Of a stretch of DNA of 57,278 nt, positions 1 through 8,123 are shown piece after piece (the stretch's first letter is position 1; each line of letters opens with the position of its first letter). The notes under the pieces were generated by a model. It was not told the DNA's origin and made no database searches. It worked only from the letters and a program-made list of their open reading frames with translations. Position numbers and translations under genes: made by a program. The DNA is from Saprospiraceae bacterium (GTDB lineage: Bacteria; Bacteroidota; Bacteroidia; Chitinophagales; Saprospiraceae), in contig JAEUUP010000165.1 of assembly GCA_016787525.1 (NCBI GenBank), forward strand, positions 1-57,278. Direction: 5' to 3'.

Positions 1-107
1 CAATTGTAAAAAGACTTTCTACAACTATAAAAAGACTTTTTACAGTTGTAAATTGGTTTTTGCAATTGTAGAAAGACTTTCTACAACTGTAAAAAAGGGT
101 TTACAAC
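1..107. repeat. Tandem array of ~21-bp palindromic units
   Basis: About five adjacent units of 20-21 bp lie at 4-24, 25-45, 46-65, 66-86 and 87-107. The unit at 66-86 is a perfect palindrome (TTGTAGAAAG, A, CTTTCTACAA). The units at 4-24 and 25-45 differ from it by a few bases, and those at 46-65 and 87-107 are more diverged. The array begins at the window edge and may continue to the left. It could be a cluster of protein-binding sites or a non-coding palindromic repeat. Unit spacing without unique spacers argues against CRISPR. Confidence 0.75.
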
Positions 108-356
108 CGTAAATGGGTGTTTTATAGTTTCGATACATTTACAAAATCTTGAAATTGGGTGTTTTATAATTTTATAGCTACCGTAAAAGCGTTCTTGCAA
201 GACTTTTGATACAGTCATTTGGAATCAAAATTTGATACCGACATTGAATAGTGCTACCCAGATTTAGGGAAAATTTTAAATTTCCATAAATCTAAATCGT
301 TGAAAATCAAACAATTCCGTTGGGAAAACTTTGAAAGTATCCGTTAATGAAGACAA
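108..356. other. Non-coding stretch after the palindrome array
   Basis: No credible ORF. A short direct repeat (GGGTGTTTTATA) occurs near 115-128 and 155-168. From 231 to 272 lies one arm of a 42-bp inverted repeat whose partner is at 1701-1742. The rest is AT-rich and I see nothing else in it. Confidence 0.5.
231..272 (+). repeat. Left arm of a 42-bp perfect inverted repeat
   Basis: This 42-bp segment, starting TTTGATACCGACATTG, is the exact reverse complement of 1701-1742. The two arms enclose the dehydrogenase gene at 357-1379. A degenerate third copy of the first part (TTTGATACCGACAT) starts at about 1400. Perfect identity over 42 bp in non-coding DNA implies recent common origin, as for ends of a small mobile or MITE-like element. 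Confidence 0.85.
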
Positions 357-1379
357 TCAAATGGTAACGACCACTTTACTTTCATGGCCTTTAGAAGCCC
401 ATTCCAAACCTTTTTGCAAATCATCTAAAGGAATATACTGCGATACGATGAAACTTGGCTCAATCACTTTTGCGGCAATTAATTGAATCACATTTCTAAA
501 ATCCACAGGGTGGTCGCAAATAAGAGAGGGTATGATGGTGATGCCTTCTCGCACTATTTTTAAGGGAATGAATTGGGCGGGTTTTTCGGATAAGCCTAAT
601 AAAATGATGTTCGAGCCGCGTGGTGCGGCGGCGGCGGTCATATTGGTTGTGATGGTTGTGCCAGCACATTCAAATACGGCACGGACATCGTTATCAAACC
701 ATGTTTGGGACAAAATAGCGGTTTGTTCTTCTATCGTTCCCACGGGACAAACGGGAATAGCTCCTTGGTTTTCGATTAATTTGACTTTACTTTCATTGAT
801 TTCAGTAACAAACACTTTGTATCCCAGACGCAAAGCCAAATGGGCAACCAATAACCCAATAGCTCCTAAACCAATAACGGCAATCGCATCTCCTACTTTG
901 GTTTTCGATAGGTTGATGGCGTGATAGGCGACCGACATAGGCTCGATGGTTACGGCATCGGCATCTGTTACTGAGGGGGGTATCGTATGCGCAAATGCCG
1001 CTGGCACAGTGAGATATTCTGCAAAACAGCCCGCTTCTGTCAAGCCTATCGTGCGTTTGTGGATGCAAATTTTGGCTTGTCCGCGCAAGCAATAGCGACA
1101 GTTACCGCAGGGAATATTCGGCTCTATGACGACTCGTTCACCGATTGTCCGCCCTTCGACTCCTTCGCCGATTGTATCAATAAAACCTAAGCCTTCATGC
1201 CCAATCGTCAAAGGATAGGCAACTGCCCGATGTCCTTGAAATAGGTGTATATCAGAGCCACATATGCCCACTTGATGCAGCTTTATGCGTACTTCTCCCG
1301 TTTTAGGTTCGGGTTTTGGTGTATTTTTTATACTGATTTGATTGGGTTTCTCTAAAAAACTTGCTCTCATTGCCACCAT
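357..1379 (-). CDS. Zinc-dependent alcohol/polyol dehydrogenase (MDR family)
   Basis: A 340-aa medium-chain dehydrogenase. It shows the catalytic zinc ligands C40 (GICGSDIH) and H61-E62 (GHEGLG), the structural zinc cluster C91, C94, C97 and C105 (CGNCRYC), and a Rossmann dinucleotide motif GLGAIG near residue 170. Family knowledge predicts NAD(P)-dependent oxidation of a sugar alcohol, threonine or similar secondary alcohol; the substrate cannot be read from the sequence. Translation may start at M1 (1379) or at M4 (MRASF, 1370), the latter matching the usual N-terminus of the family. The gene stands alone between the two arms of a 42-bp inverted repeat, suggesting an accessory locus. One TACTGAGGGG copy (969) encodes PPSV on the opposite strand. 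Confidence 0.9.
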   Translation of the reverse strand: MVAMRASFLEKPNQISIKNTPKPEPKTGEVRIKLHQVGICGSDIHLFQGHRAVAYPLTIGHEGLGFIDTIGEGVEGRTIGERVVIEPNIPCGNCRYCLRGQAKICIHKRTIGLTEAGCFAEYLTVPAAFAHTIPPSVTDADAVTIEPMSVAYHAINLSKTKVGDAIAVIGLGAIGLLVAHLALRLGYKVFVTEINESKVKLIENQGAIPVCPVGTIEEQTAILSQTWFDNDVRAVFECAGTTITTNMTAAAAPRGSNIILLGLSEKPAQFIPLKIVREGITIIPSLICDHPVDFRNVIQLIAAKVIEPSFIVSQYIPLDDLQKGLEWASKGHESKVVVTI

Positions 1380-1399
1380 CTGTTTTAATTTTTTAAAAT

Positions 1400-1742
1400 T
1401 TTGATACCGACATAAAAAAGTGCTAAAACGTTGGGGAACTTTTTGAACACACGTTTCGCTTAAAATTTTGTTATCTAAAAAAGCGTTGCAAAAGTGGTGT
1501 TGATTCTACGAATCAAGGGTAAATAACTCGTTCGTTGTGTGACAAATATGTTGTCGCTAATGCGACAAAGAGTCGGATTCACTTAATGTCGCGTTAGCGA
1601 CAGCATATTTGTAACAGAATAGGACGAAATAAGCACATTGATTCGTAGAATCAACACCGTTTTTAGAACGAAAATTTTAAGCGAAAAGGATGTTTTGAAG
1701 TTTCCCTAAATCTGGGTAGCACTATTCAATGTCGGTATCAAA
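1400..1742. repeat. ~340-bp nested palindromic (MITE-like) element
   Basis: Successive inverted pairs converge on one centre. TTTGATACCGACAT at 1400-1413 pairs with the end at about 1729-1742. TTCGCTTAAAATTTT at 1455-1469 pairs with 1671-1685. A ~21-bp arm at 1496-1516 containing TTGATTCTACGAATCAA pairs with 1638-1658. A 26-bp arm at 1542-1567 pairs with 1587-1612 (24 of 26). The right end (1701-1742) is the 42-bp sequence repeated inverted at 231-272. No transposase is encoded, so this looks like a non-autonomous palindromic element or a decayed one. Confidence 0.75.
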
Positions 1743-2133
1743 GTTGATTGTCTATATCGCGAATTTCGACGCGCAAGGATTCGAGTGAAAATGTTGGGGT
1801 ATTGCCATGTTAATTCAAATTTTTAGAAGGAATCATAAAAGCCATACCAATAACAGTATTGAAAATAAGGTCAATAAGCCTCTATACTCAGTCTATAAGA
1901 TTTTTGAGTTGAGATTGAGCGTTTGGTATGACATATTGATTTTTCGTTTTTCCTTTTTAAAACTAAAAATTTGCCTGCTAAGGTCTGATTTTGCCATTAA
2001 ATCGTTGAATAAATTTAAAAATTAATACTAAATAAAGCTTTTCGGAGAATAAAACACCTTATTAGCGACTGTTTAAGTGAAATAGATTTATGATGCCGTA
2101 TATTCACCTTTTTAACTTAAAATTCCTTTTAAT
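1743..2133. other. Non-coding gap before the esterase gene
   Basis: AT-rich DNA. An open frame of 72 codons at 1807-2025 has lysine, asparagine and phenylalanine-rich content with no recognisable domain and is probably chance. No tRNA, clear promoter or terminator is visible. Confidence 0.4.
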
Positions 2134-2997
2134 ATGCGCAAATATCTCCTTATCGCACTGCTTTTCATGCCTTTTTTCTTAAAAGGGCAAATCCAACATG
2201 ATTCTTTGCTTATTGAAAACAATCAAAGGACTTTTCATTTCTTAAAACCTGCACAAGCAAAATCGGCTTTGGTCTTTGTGCTGCATGGCTCGAATGGCAA
2301 TGGCGAGCAAATGCGCGGACGCACGAAGGCTTTGGAGGCAATAGCCCCGAAGGAAAATATTCTGTTGGTCTATCCCGATGGCTATAAGAAGTTTTGGAAT
2401 GAATGTCGCAAAACGGCCAATTCAGAAGCCAATCATTTAGACATCAACGACAATGCGTTTTTTGGGGGCATGATTGATTATTTTGAGAAAAAATACCAAA
2501 TTGACCCTAAAAAAGTATTCGCTGTCGGCACTTCGGGCGGCGGACACATGGCGTATAAATTGGCTTTGACAATGCCCGAAAGATTCAGAGCCATTACAGC
2601 TTTGATTGCGAATTTGCCCGATACCAATAATATGGATTGCAACGAAAGGCGTGTGCCTTTGCCTATTTTGATTGTAAACGGTACAGCCGACAATATAAAC
2701 CCTTATAATGGTGGCGAAGTGATTATTGGCAATAATTTGAGCCTGGGTTTTGTGCGCTCTACCGACCGTACTTTTCAATATTGGTCGAGTTTGGCAGGGT
2801 ATAAAAATGCACCTAAAAAAGAATTATTGCCCGATACTGACCCCAAAGACGGTAAAACCATTGAAAAATACACCTATAAAAAGCGGAAAAAGCCTGAAAT
2901 TACACTATTAAAAGTCATTGGTGGCAAGCATGATTATCCGAATGATATTGATGTGCATTTAGAAGCATGGGCTTTTTTTAAGAGACAAATGAAGTAG
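2134..2997 (+). CDS. Exported alpha/beta-hydrolase esterase (PHB depolymerase / LpqC type)
   Basis: A 287-aa protein with a signal peptide (about residues 1-19, ending FLKGQ). The core shows the oxyanion-hole segment VLHGSNGNG (about 49-57), the nucleophile elbow GTSGGGH (S134), an aspartate near 187 (NGTADNINP) and a late histidine in GGKHDYP (near 268). This is the layout of the secreted polyhydroxybutyrate depolymerase / feruloyl esterase-like family. It probably hydrolyses an ester in the periplasm or outside the cell; the substrate is unknown. It is a single-gene unit between the palindromic element and the tRNA, and contains no copy of the TACTGAGGGG word, unlike most genes of similar length here. 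Confidence 0.85.
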   Translation: MRKYLLIALLFMPFFLKGQIQHDSLLIENNQRTFHFLKPAQAKSALVFVLHGSNGNGEQMRGRTKALEAIAPKENILLVYPDGYKKFWNECRKTANSEANHLDINDNAFFGGMIDYFEKKYQIDPKKVFAVGTSGGGHMAYKLALTMPERFRAITALIANLPDTNNMDCNERRVPLPILIVNGTADNINPYNGGEVIIGNNLSLGFVRSTDRTFQYWSSLAGYKNAPKKELLPDTDPKDGKTIEKYTYKKRKKPEITLLKVIGGKHDYPNDIDVHLEAWAFFKRQMK

Positions 2998-3117
2998 GAA
3001 GGAATTGCAATTTAATCGGAATTCCTAAACCCATAGATTTAACACGTAAATGATTGATTGAAAATCGAGGGAAGTGCGTGATGAATAAATAGAGAAGAAC
3101 TTTGGTAGTAAAAACAG

Positions 3118-3146
3118 AAAAAGCCTCACAATACTGTGAGGCTTCT
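3118..3146 (-). terminator. Terminator downstream of tRNA-Asn
   Basis: Perfect hairpin AAGCCTCACA / TGTGAGGCTT with a 4-nt loop (about 3121-3144), followed on the minus strand by a T tract. It lies directly after the 3' end of the tRNA. Confidence 0.8.
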
Positions 3147-3147
3147 G

Positions 3148-3221
3148 CGCCTAATCTTGGACTCGAACCAAGGACCTACGGATTAACAGTCCGCCGCTCT
3201 AACCGGCTGAGCTAATCAGGC
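3148..3221 (-). tRNA. tRNA-Asn (anticodon GTT)
   Basis: Read on the minus strand it folds as a full cloverleaf. The acceptor stem is GCCTGAT paired with ATTAGGC, followed by G as discriminator. The D arm contains GCTCAGCCGGTTAGAGC. The anticodon loop is CTGTTAA, giving anticodon GTT. The T arm has TTCGAGT. CCA is not encoded. Length 74 nt. Confidence 0.95.
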
Positions 3222-3367
3222 ATTAGCTTTTATTTTCGTGCTTTGCTTAAAAAGCGATGCAAATTTAGAACCTTTTCACGGAATTATGCAATCTTTGTGC
3301 CGATTTTTTTTTAATTTTTTTTTATAATTTAAATCGCGTTTTTTAAAACGTACATAACTCTTTGAAA

Positions 3368-4282
3368 ATGAGTCTTTTAACGGTTGGGACGGTTGCGTTC
3401 GATACAATTGAAACACCTTATGGTGTTGCTGAAAAAGTGGTTGGCGGTTCTTGCACATACGTCAGCATGGCTGCTTCATACTTTACGAAAGACATTAATC
3501 TCTGTGCTGTTGTGGGCGACGATTTCCCACAATCAGAATTGGGTTATATGAAAGCCAATGGCGTAAACCTCGATGGTCTGGAAATAAAAAAGGGAGAAAA
3601 ATCATTCTTTTGGCATGGTCGCTATCACAAAGACATGATTGGGCGTGATACGCTTGTGACAGATTTGAATGTTTTGGCAGATTTTAATCCTATTTTGCCT
3701 GACAGTTACAAAACATCCGACTTCGTGATGTTGGGGAATTTGACCCCCTCAGTACAAATGTCAGTTCTGACACAAATGACTAAAAAACCAAAATTCATCG
3801 CTTTAGACACCATGAACTTCTGGATGGATATTGCCATGCAACCGCTTTTGAAGGTCATCAAAAAAGTTCATGTCCTCATCATCAATGACGAAGAAGCACG
3901 TCAATTGAGTGGCGAACGCTCATTGCGTAAGGCAGCAACCAAAATCCTGACAATGGGCCCCAAATACCTCATCATCAAAAAAGGTGAACATGGTGCGATG
4001 TTGTTCCACAAAGACGAAGTGTTCTACGTGCCAGCTTTGCCATTGGAAGAGGTTTTCGACCCAACAGGCGCAGGCGATACGTTTGCAGGTGGTTTTATGG
4101 GCTATATCACTTCGACAGGTAAGCCTAATTTTGAAAATATGAAGCGAGGCATCATTTATGGTTCAGCTTTGGCTTCTTTCTGCGTTGAGAAGTTTAGTAC
4201 TGAGGGGTTGAAAAACTTGACTCAAGAGGAAATCAAAAGCCGAGTTTCACAGTTTACGAAGATGGTAAAAGTGAAGATTTAA
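3368..4282 (+). CDS. PfkB-family carbohydrate kinase
   Basis: A 304-aa ribokinase-fold enzyme. The C-terminal signature DPTGAGDTFAGGF carries the catalytic aspartate (about residue 238), and the N-terminal GGSCTYVSMAASYF segment matches the first PfkB signature. I start it at ATG 3368; an in-frame TTG two codons upstream is unlikely. Family members phosphorylate sugars, nucleosides or sugar phosphates with ATP; the substrate is undetermined. It lies upstream of lysS, separated by about 216 bp containing a gene remnant. Two copies of the repeated word lie inside it: one encodes TPSV (3745), the other STEG (4198). Confidence 0.9.
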   Translation: MSLLTVGTVAFDTIETPYGVAEKVVGGSCTYVSMAASYFTKDINLCAVVGDDFPQSELGYMKANGVNLDGLEIKKGEKSFFWHGRYHKDMIGRDTLVTDLNVLADFNPILPDSYKTSDFVMLGNLTPSVQMSVLTQMTKKPKFIALDTMNFWMDIAMQPLLKVIKKVHVLIINDEEARQLSGERSLRKAATKILTMGPKYLIIKKGEHGAMLFHKDEVFYVPALPLEEVFDPTGAGDTFAGGFMGYITSTGKPNFENMKRGIIYGSALASFCVEKFSTEGLKNLTQEEIKSRVSQFTKMVKVKI

Positions 4283-4323
4283 GGTAGAACAGCAACAATA
4301 GGCGGACATTTTTGTTTGCTTAA

Positions 4324-4488
4324 AATCCTAAAAAGTGGGATTGGAGAACTTTAGGTGACTCAATCGAGTTAGTAAACCAAACAGGGCATTCGATTGAAGA
4401 TGGGTATCTTAGAGGCATTGTGGGCAGATTTTTTAAGGAAAACGACCCCCTCAGTAAAAACACGATTTCAATAGGCAATCAACAATAA
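4324..4488 (+). pseudogene. Possible gene remnant (54 open codons, no start)
   Basis: The frame following a TAA at 4321 is open until TAA at 4486-4488. It reads as plausible protein: it starts NPKKWDWRTLGDSIEL, contains HSIEDGYLRGIVGRFF and ends SIGNQQ. There is no ATG, and composition is more protein-like than chance intergenic DNA. It may be the 3' end of a decayed gene. A copy of the repeated word (4447) lies within it in the P-L-S frame. I do not recognise the family. Confidence 0.35.
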
Positions 4489-4498
4489 TCATTAAAAT

Positions 4499-6040
4499 AT
4501 GAGTCATCATTTGAGCGAGCAGGAAATTGTGCGACGTGAGTCGCTCCAAAAAATTCGGGAAATGGGCATTGACCCCTATCCTGCTGCGATGTTTGAAGTC
4601 ACAGCACACGCTGCTGACATAAAAGCCCAATACGAAGAAGAAATTTTGGAAGATGGTACTAAAAACCGCAAAAACTTCCAAGACATTGCCATTGCAGGTC
4701 GTATCATGGCGCAACGCGAAGCGGGGAAGGCGATGTTTATGAATATCCAAGATTCGACGGGACAAATTCAGATTTATTTGCGTGGTGAAGAAGTGAATGC
4801 TGCCGCTGGTCGCGACGACTTTTTTGCCGTTTTGGTCAAAAAATACCTTGATATTGGCGATTTCGTAGGCATTAAAGGTTATGCTTTCAAGACAAAAACG
4901 GGCGAAATATCGGTGCATGTCAAAGCATTTACCTTGTTGTCGAAGTCTTTGCGTCCTTTACCGATTGTGAAAAAAGATGCCGAAGGCAATGTTTACGATG
5001 CGTTCACCGACCCAGAATTGCGCTACCGCCAGCGTTATGTGGACTTGACAGTGAATCCACAATACCGCGAAATATTTGTAAAACGGTCAAAAATCATTTC
5101 AACCATGCGCCGTATTTTTGATGACAAAGGCTGGATGGAAGTGGAAACACCGATTTTACAACCCATTCATGGTGGTGCGGCGGCTCGTCCGTTCAAAACG
5201 CACCACAATACTTTGGATATGCCTTTGTACTTGCGCATTGCCAACGAGTTGTACTTGAAAAGGCTGATTGTCGCAGGTTTTGATGGCGTGTATGAGTTCG
5301 GCAAAATGTTCCGCAACGAGGGCATGGACAGAACACACAATCCTGAGTTTACAGCTTTGGAGTTCTACATCGCCTACAAAGACTATAATTGGATGATGAC
5401 GACAACGGAAGAAATCCTTGAAAAAGTAGCGATTGCGGTCAACGGCGATACCAAAGTCCAGATAGGCGAAAACGTAGTAGATTTCAAAGGCCCTTACGAG
5501 CGTTTGAGCATTTTTGGTGCGATTGAAAAATACACAGGTATTGACGTAAGCAATATGGATGAAGAAGCACTGAGGGGTGTCTGTCGCCAATTCCACATTG
5601 AAGTGGATGCAACGATGGGCAAAGGTAAACTGATAGATGAATTGTTTGGCGAAAAAGCTGAACCCAACTTGATTCAGCCGACTTTCATCACAGATTACCC
5701 AGTCGAAATGTCTCCTTTGACCAAAAAACATCGCTCAAAAGAAGGTTTGGTAGAGCGTTTTGAGTTGTTTGTGAATTGCAAAGAAGTTGCCAATGCGTAT
5801 TCAGAGTTGAATGACCCGATTGACCAACGTGAGCGTTTTGAAGACCAACTCCGCTTGGCTGAACGCGGCGATGACGAAGCAATGGCGATGGATGAAGACT
5901 TTTTGCGCTCACTGGAGTATGGTATGCCGCCCACATCAGGTATTGGCATCGGTATTGACCGCTTGACGATGATGATGACAAATCAGACTTCGATTCAAGA
6001 AGTGTTGTTCTTTCCGCAGATGAAAGCAGAGAAGGCATAA
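4499..6040 (+). CDS. lysS: Lysyl-tRNA synthetase (class II)
   Basis: A 513-aa class II synthetase charging tRNA-Lys. The N-terminal OB-fold anticodon-binding domain (about 50-165) is followed by the catalytic domain, with motif 2 [15 protein letters not shown] and motif 3 [14 protein letters not shown]. The [14 protein letters not shown] stretch and the C-terminal EVLFFP are typical of LysS. The length is normal. The start at ATG 4499 fits the family N-terminus. The gene ends just before a strong hairpin terminator. One word copy (5568, CACTGAGGGG) encodes ALRG in a variable region, without changing the length of conserved blocks. Confidence 0.97.
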   Translation: MSHHLSEQEIVRRESLQKIREMGIDPYPAAMFEVTAHAADIKAQYEEEILEDGTKNRKNFQDIAIAGRIMAQREAGKAMFMNIQDSTGQIQIYLRGEEVNAAAGRDDFFAVLVKKYLDIGDFVGIKGYAFKTKTGEISVHVKAFTLLSKSLRPLPIVKKDAEGNVYDAFTDPELRYRQRYVDLTVNPQYREIFVKRSKIISTMRRIFDDKGWMEVETPILQPIHGGAAARPFKTHHNTLDMPLYLRIANELYLKRLIVAGFDGVYEFGKMFRNEGMDRTHNPEFTALEFYIAYKDYNWMMTTTEEILEKVAIAVNGDTKVQIGENVVDFKGPYERLSIFGAIEKYTGIDVSNMDEEALRGVCRQFHIEVDATMGKGKLIDELFGEKAEPNLIQPTFITDYPVEMSPLTKKHRSKEGLVERFELFVNCKEVANAYSELNDPIDQRERFEDQLRLAERGDDEAMAMDEDFLRSLEYGMPPTSGIGIGIDRLTMMMTNQTSIQEVLFFPQMKAEKA

Positions 6041-6057
6041 GATAGGTTTTATGAAAA

Positions 6058-6098
6058 TGACAAAGGCTTCAACCATCACAAGTTGAAGCCTTTCTCTT
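6058..6098 (+). terminator. Terminator after lysS
   Basis: Perfect 12-bp arms AAAGGCTTCAAC (6062-6073) and GTTGAAGCCTTT (6082-6093) with an 8-nt loop. A copy of the repeated word (6100) follows within 7 bp, in the gap between convergent genes. Confidence 0.8.
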
Positions 6099-6131
6099 AC
6101 CCCTCAGTATTTTTCGCTCAAACATAGGTGA

Positions 6132-6419
6132 TTAAGCTGCTTTTTCATCGCCACCACCTGTCAAATCTTGGATTTTGTCCACAACAGCATCTTTTGCGTC
6201 AGCCAAAGTGTCTTTTGCTTTTTCGAGCAACTCGCCTGGATTTGACACAGCTTCTGTCACATCGCCTACTTTGTCAGCGACAAACTCTTTTGCATCTTCT
6301 AATTTGTCAGCCACAGTGTCTGCAATTGCATCTAAATCAACGCCTGTTGTTGATTCTACTGCTTCTTTAGCTTTGTTGAGCATATCGCCCGCACCTTTCA
6401 ATAAATCTCCGAATGCCAT
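6132..6419 (-). CDS. Small helical protein, LEA/apolipoprotein-like
   Basis: A 95-aa hydrophilic protein rich in Ala, Lys, Asp and Glu, with heptad-like amphipathic repeats such as DKLEDAKEFVADKVGDV and LEKAKDTLADAKDAV. It ends GGGDEKAA. No signal peptide, membrane segment or cysteine is present. The pattern resembles late-embryogenesis-abundant or YtxH-like stress proteins, but such composition arises easily, so the function is a guess. It lies between its own upstream terminator (6571-6603) and lysS, so it should be transcribed alone. Confidence 0.75.
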   Translation of the reverse strand: MAFGDLLKGAGDMLNKAKEAVESTTGVDLDAIADTVADKLEDAKEFVADKVGDVTEAVSNPGELLEKAKDTLADAKDAVVDKIQDLTGGGDEKAA

Positions 6420-6570
6420 GATATTTTTGTTTTTTGATACGCACTTTCCTAAAATTCAGGTAAAGTGAGTTTTGTTTGAAAAAAATTGTTAGAATCGTTT
6501 TATGACGACAATATTCGCCAAAAGTGACTAATTTACCAATATTTTACTTGTAAAGTTTTTATAAAAAACA

Positions 6571-6603
6571 AAACCTCGTTGGCGAATGACACCAACGAGG
6601 TTT
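6571..6603 (-). terminator. Terminator after the Nfu-like gene
   Basis: Perfect 12-bp arms AAACCTCGTTGG (6571-6582) and CCAACGAGGTTT (6592-6603), loop of 9 nt, with T-rich flanks on both strands. It separates the Nfu-like gene from the small helical protein gene. Confidence 0.85.
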
Positions 6604-6623
6604 TATTGTTATATGAAAAAAAC

Positions 6624-7226
6624 TTAGCCCATTTCTGCTTCGACCGCTTTCACTTCTGGAATCATACGTGTCAACATCCCTTCGATGCCATGCTTCAATG
6701 TGACTGTTGACGATGGGCAACCGCTGCATGAACCTTGCAAAATAACCGTTACAGTACCTTTATCAAAAGACTTAAACTCTATATTGCCACCATCCATCTC
6801 AACAGCAGGTTTTACATAAGTATCAATCAAACTTTTGATACGACCGACCAACTCTGCATTGTCGCCTGTGTATTCTTCGGTGTCGCTTTGTTGCGAAGCC
6901 AAGTATTCTGCAAAACCTTCTTTGACGACTACGCCTTCATTTTCAACATAGTTTTTGATAAACTCTTTGATTTGAAGCATAATTTCAGCCCATTCGTAGT
7001 TGAATTCTTTCGAAATGGTTACAAAGTTGTTGCAGATGTACACGCCCTTCACGAATGGCATCTCAAAAAGGTCAGTTGCCAAAGGCGACCAATCTTTTGC
7101 TGATGCTTCATCACGGAAATCAGCCGTGCCACGATACAACATCCGATTCGTAACGAATTTCAAAGATTCGGGATTCGGTGTCTGCTCAGTGTACAAAAGC
7201 ACTGGCGTTTTCGTAGCTACTTCCAT
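6624..7226 (-). CDS. Nfu/NifU-family iron-sulfur scaffold protein
   Basis: A 200-aa protein with an N-terminal Nfu scaffold domain (begins with YTEQTPNPESLKFVTN) and a C-terminal NifU domain (about 125-195) carrying the CSGCPSS motif, whose two cysteines bind a transferable Fe-S cluster. The family assembles and delivers [4Fe-4S] clusters to target enzymes in the cytoplasm. MutY, encoded nearby, is one such Fe-S protein, though no direct link is shown. On the minus strand a TACTTTTG box (7315-7322) about 90 bp upstream is a possible -7 element. A word copy (7288) lies in the leader. Confidence 0.93.
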   Translation of the reverse strand: MEVATKTPVLLYTEQTPNPESLKFVTNRMLYRGTADFRDEASAKDWSPLATDLFEMPFVKGVYICNNFVTISKEFNYEWAEIMLQIKEFIKNYVENEGVVVKEGFAEYLASQQSDTEEYTGDNAELVGRIKSLIDTYVKPAVEMDGGNIEFKSFDKGTVTVILQGSCSGCPSSTVTLKHGIEGMLTRMIPEVKAVEAEMG

Positions 7227-7369
7227 TTTCTTTATTTCAAAATTTAAAAATATTGATTAACGATTTTTTATTTTTTGAAGGTAACACCCCCTCAGTAAAA
7301 AGAAAAAATCTGACGCAAAAGTAACGCTAAATTACCAACTAAGTTCAAAAACCTATTTTAGATTTTCCA

Positions 7370-7978
7370 TTATTTCTTCCACTCAAATGTTTCCATCATC
7401 TTCACCAAATCTTGTTTCATAAACGTAATCATAGGCGCAAGCGAGTCTGGTTGCATTTTAGCATTGAAATACAATGCGCCACGTAAAAAATGACGCGTGC
7501 TGTCGGTCATATAAAACTGATACGGACACGCCGCTGGCCCTTGAATATCAAAAGCAAAGCCACGCACACCTTTCGACGTGACAAAAGCATGGTCGTCAAT
7601 ATAATCTGCTTTGACCACGTGTTTACCAGCCAGCTCAAACGCATCTTTCCGCAGTTTTTCAAACTCCGTTTTACCTTTTATGTCGTAATAACTAAAATGT
7701 ATTTCAGCATTCAAACTTGGTACTGTAATATTGAACCAACAATTTGAAGGCGGTTTTTCATCGAAAAACAGCGATTTTTGTTCAATTTGAGCATAAGTTG
7801 GATACTGAAATTTGAATGCACAAAAATTGGTGTCAAAGTCACGATACGATTTTTCGGGTAAAAATACACGTGGATAGCCTCGTGGCTTCGGCGTGAATGA
7901 ATCTTCGCCGCAGGCAATAAGTAAAAGGCACAAAGCAAATGGCAGCAGAATGATTTGAGAAATTTTTTGAATCGTCAT
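7370..7978 (-). CDS. gldD: Gliding motility / T9SS lipoprotein GldD
   Basis: I start this at 7978 (MTIQKISQ), giving 202 aa; an upstream in-frame start would spoil the signal peptide. The signal sequence ends in lipobox LLIACG. The family hallmarks are PKPRGYPRV near the mature N-terminus, CWFNI, IHFSYY, DSTRHFLRGALYFNA, and the C-terminal SLAPMITFMKQDL. GldD is an outer-membrane-associated lipoprotein needed for Flavobacterium gliding and T9SS function. The neighbours ssb and mutY match the known mutY-ssb-gldE-gldD order, but gldE is missing here. A -7-like TATTTTTG on the minus strand (8015-8022) shares two bases with a repeated-word copy (8021). Confidence 0.92.
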   Translation of the reverse strand: MTIQKISQIILLPFALCLLLIACGEDSFTPKPRGYPRVFLPEKSYRDFDTNFCAFKFQYPTYAQIEQKSLFFDEKPPSNCWFNITVPSLNAEIHFSYYDIKGKTEFEKLRKDAFELAGKHVVKADYIDDHAFVTSKGVRGFAFDIQGPAACPYQFYMTDSTRHFLRGALYFNAKMQPDSLAPMITFMKQDLVKMMETFEWKK

Positions 7979-8066
7979 ATTTTTTTCTTTAAAAACAAAA
8001 AGACACTTTAAACGCAAAAATACTGAGGGGTGTTATTTTATGTATAAAAAACTTTGCAGAAATCAC

Positions 8067-8100
8067 AAAGGTCGCCGAGGTATGAAACTCGACGACCTTT
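8067..8100 (-). terminator. Terminator between ssb and gldD
   Basis: 13-bp arms (8067-8079 and 8088-8100) pairing with one mismatch, with an 8-nt loop. It makes ssb and gldD separate transcription units despite their conserved neighbourhood. Confidence 0.7.
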
Positions 8101-8123
8101 ATAGTATTTTGATTTTCAGTCAA

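Noticed and set aside
1-107. CRISPR array
   Set aside because: The repeats are only ~21 bp, adjacent without unique spacers and individually palindromic, and no cas genes are in the window.
1807-2025. Small gene of 72 codons
   Set aside because: Composition is dominated by Lys, Asn, Ile and Phe as in AT-rich non-coding DNA, with no domain and no visible promoter.
6128-6370. Leu/Gln-rich 80-codon frame on the plus strand
   Set aside because: It is the antisense shadow of the real helical protein gene at 6132-6419, and the low-complexity composition follows from that gene's codons.
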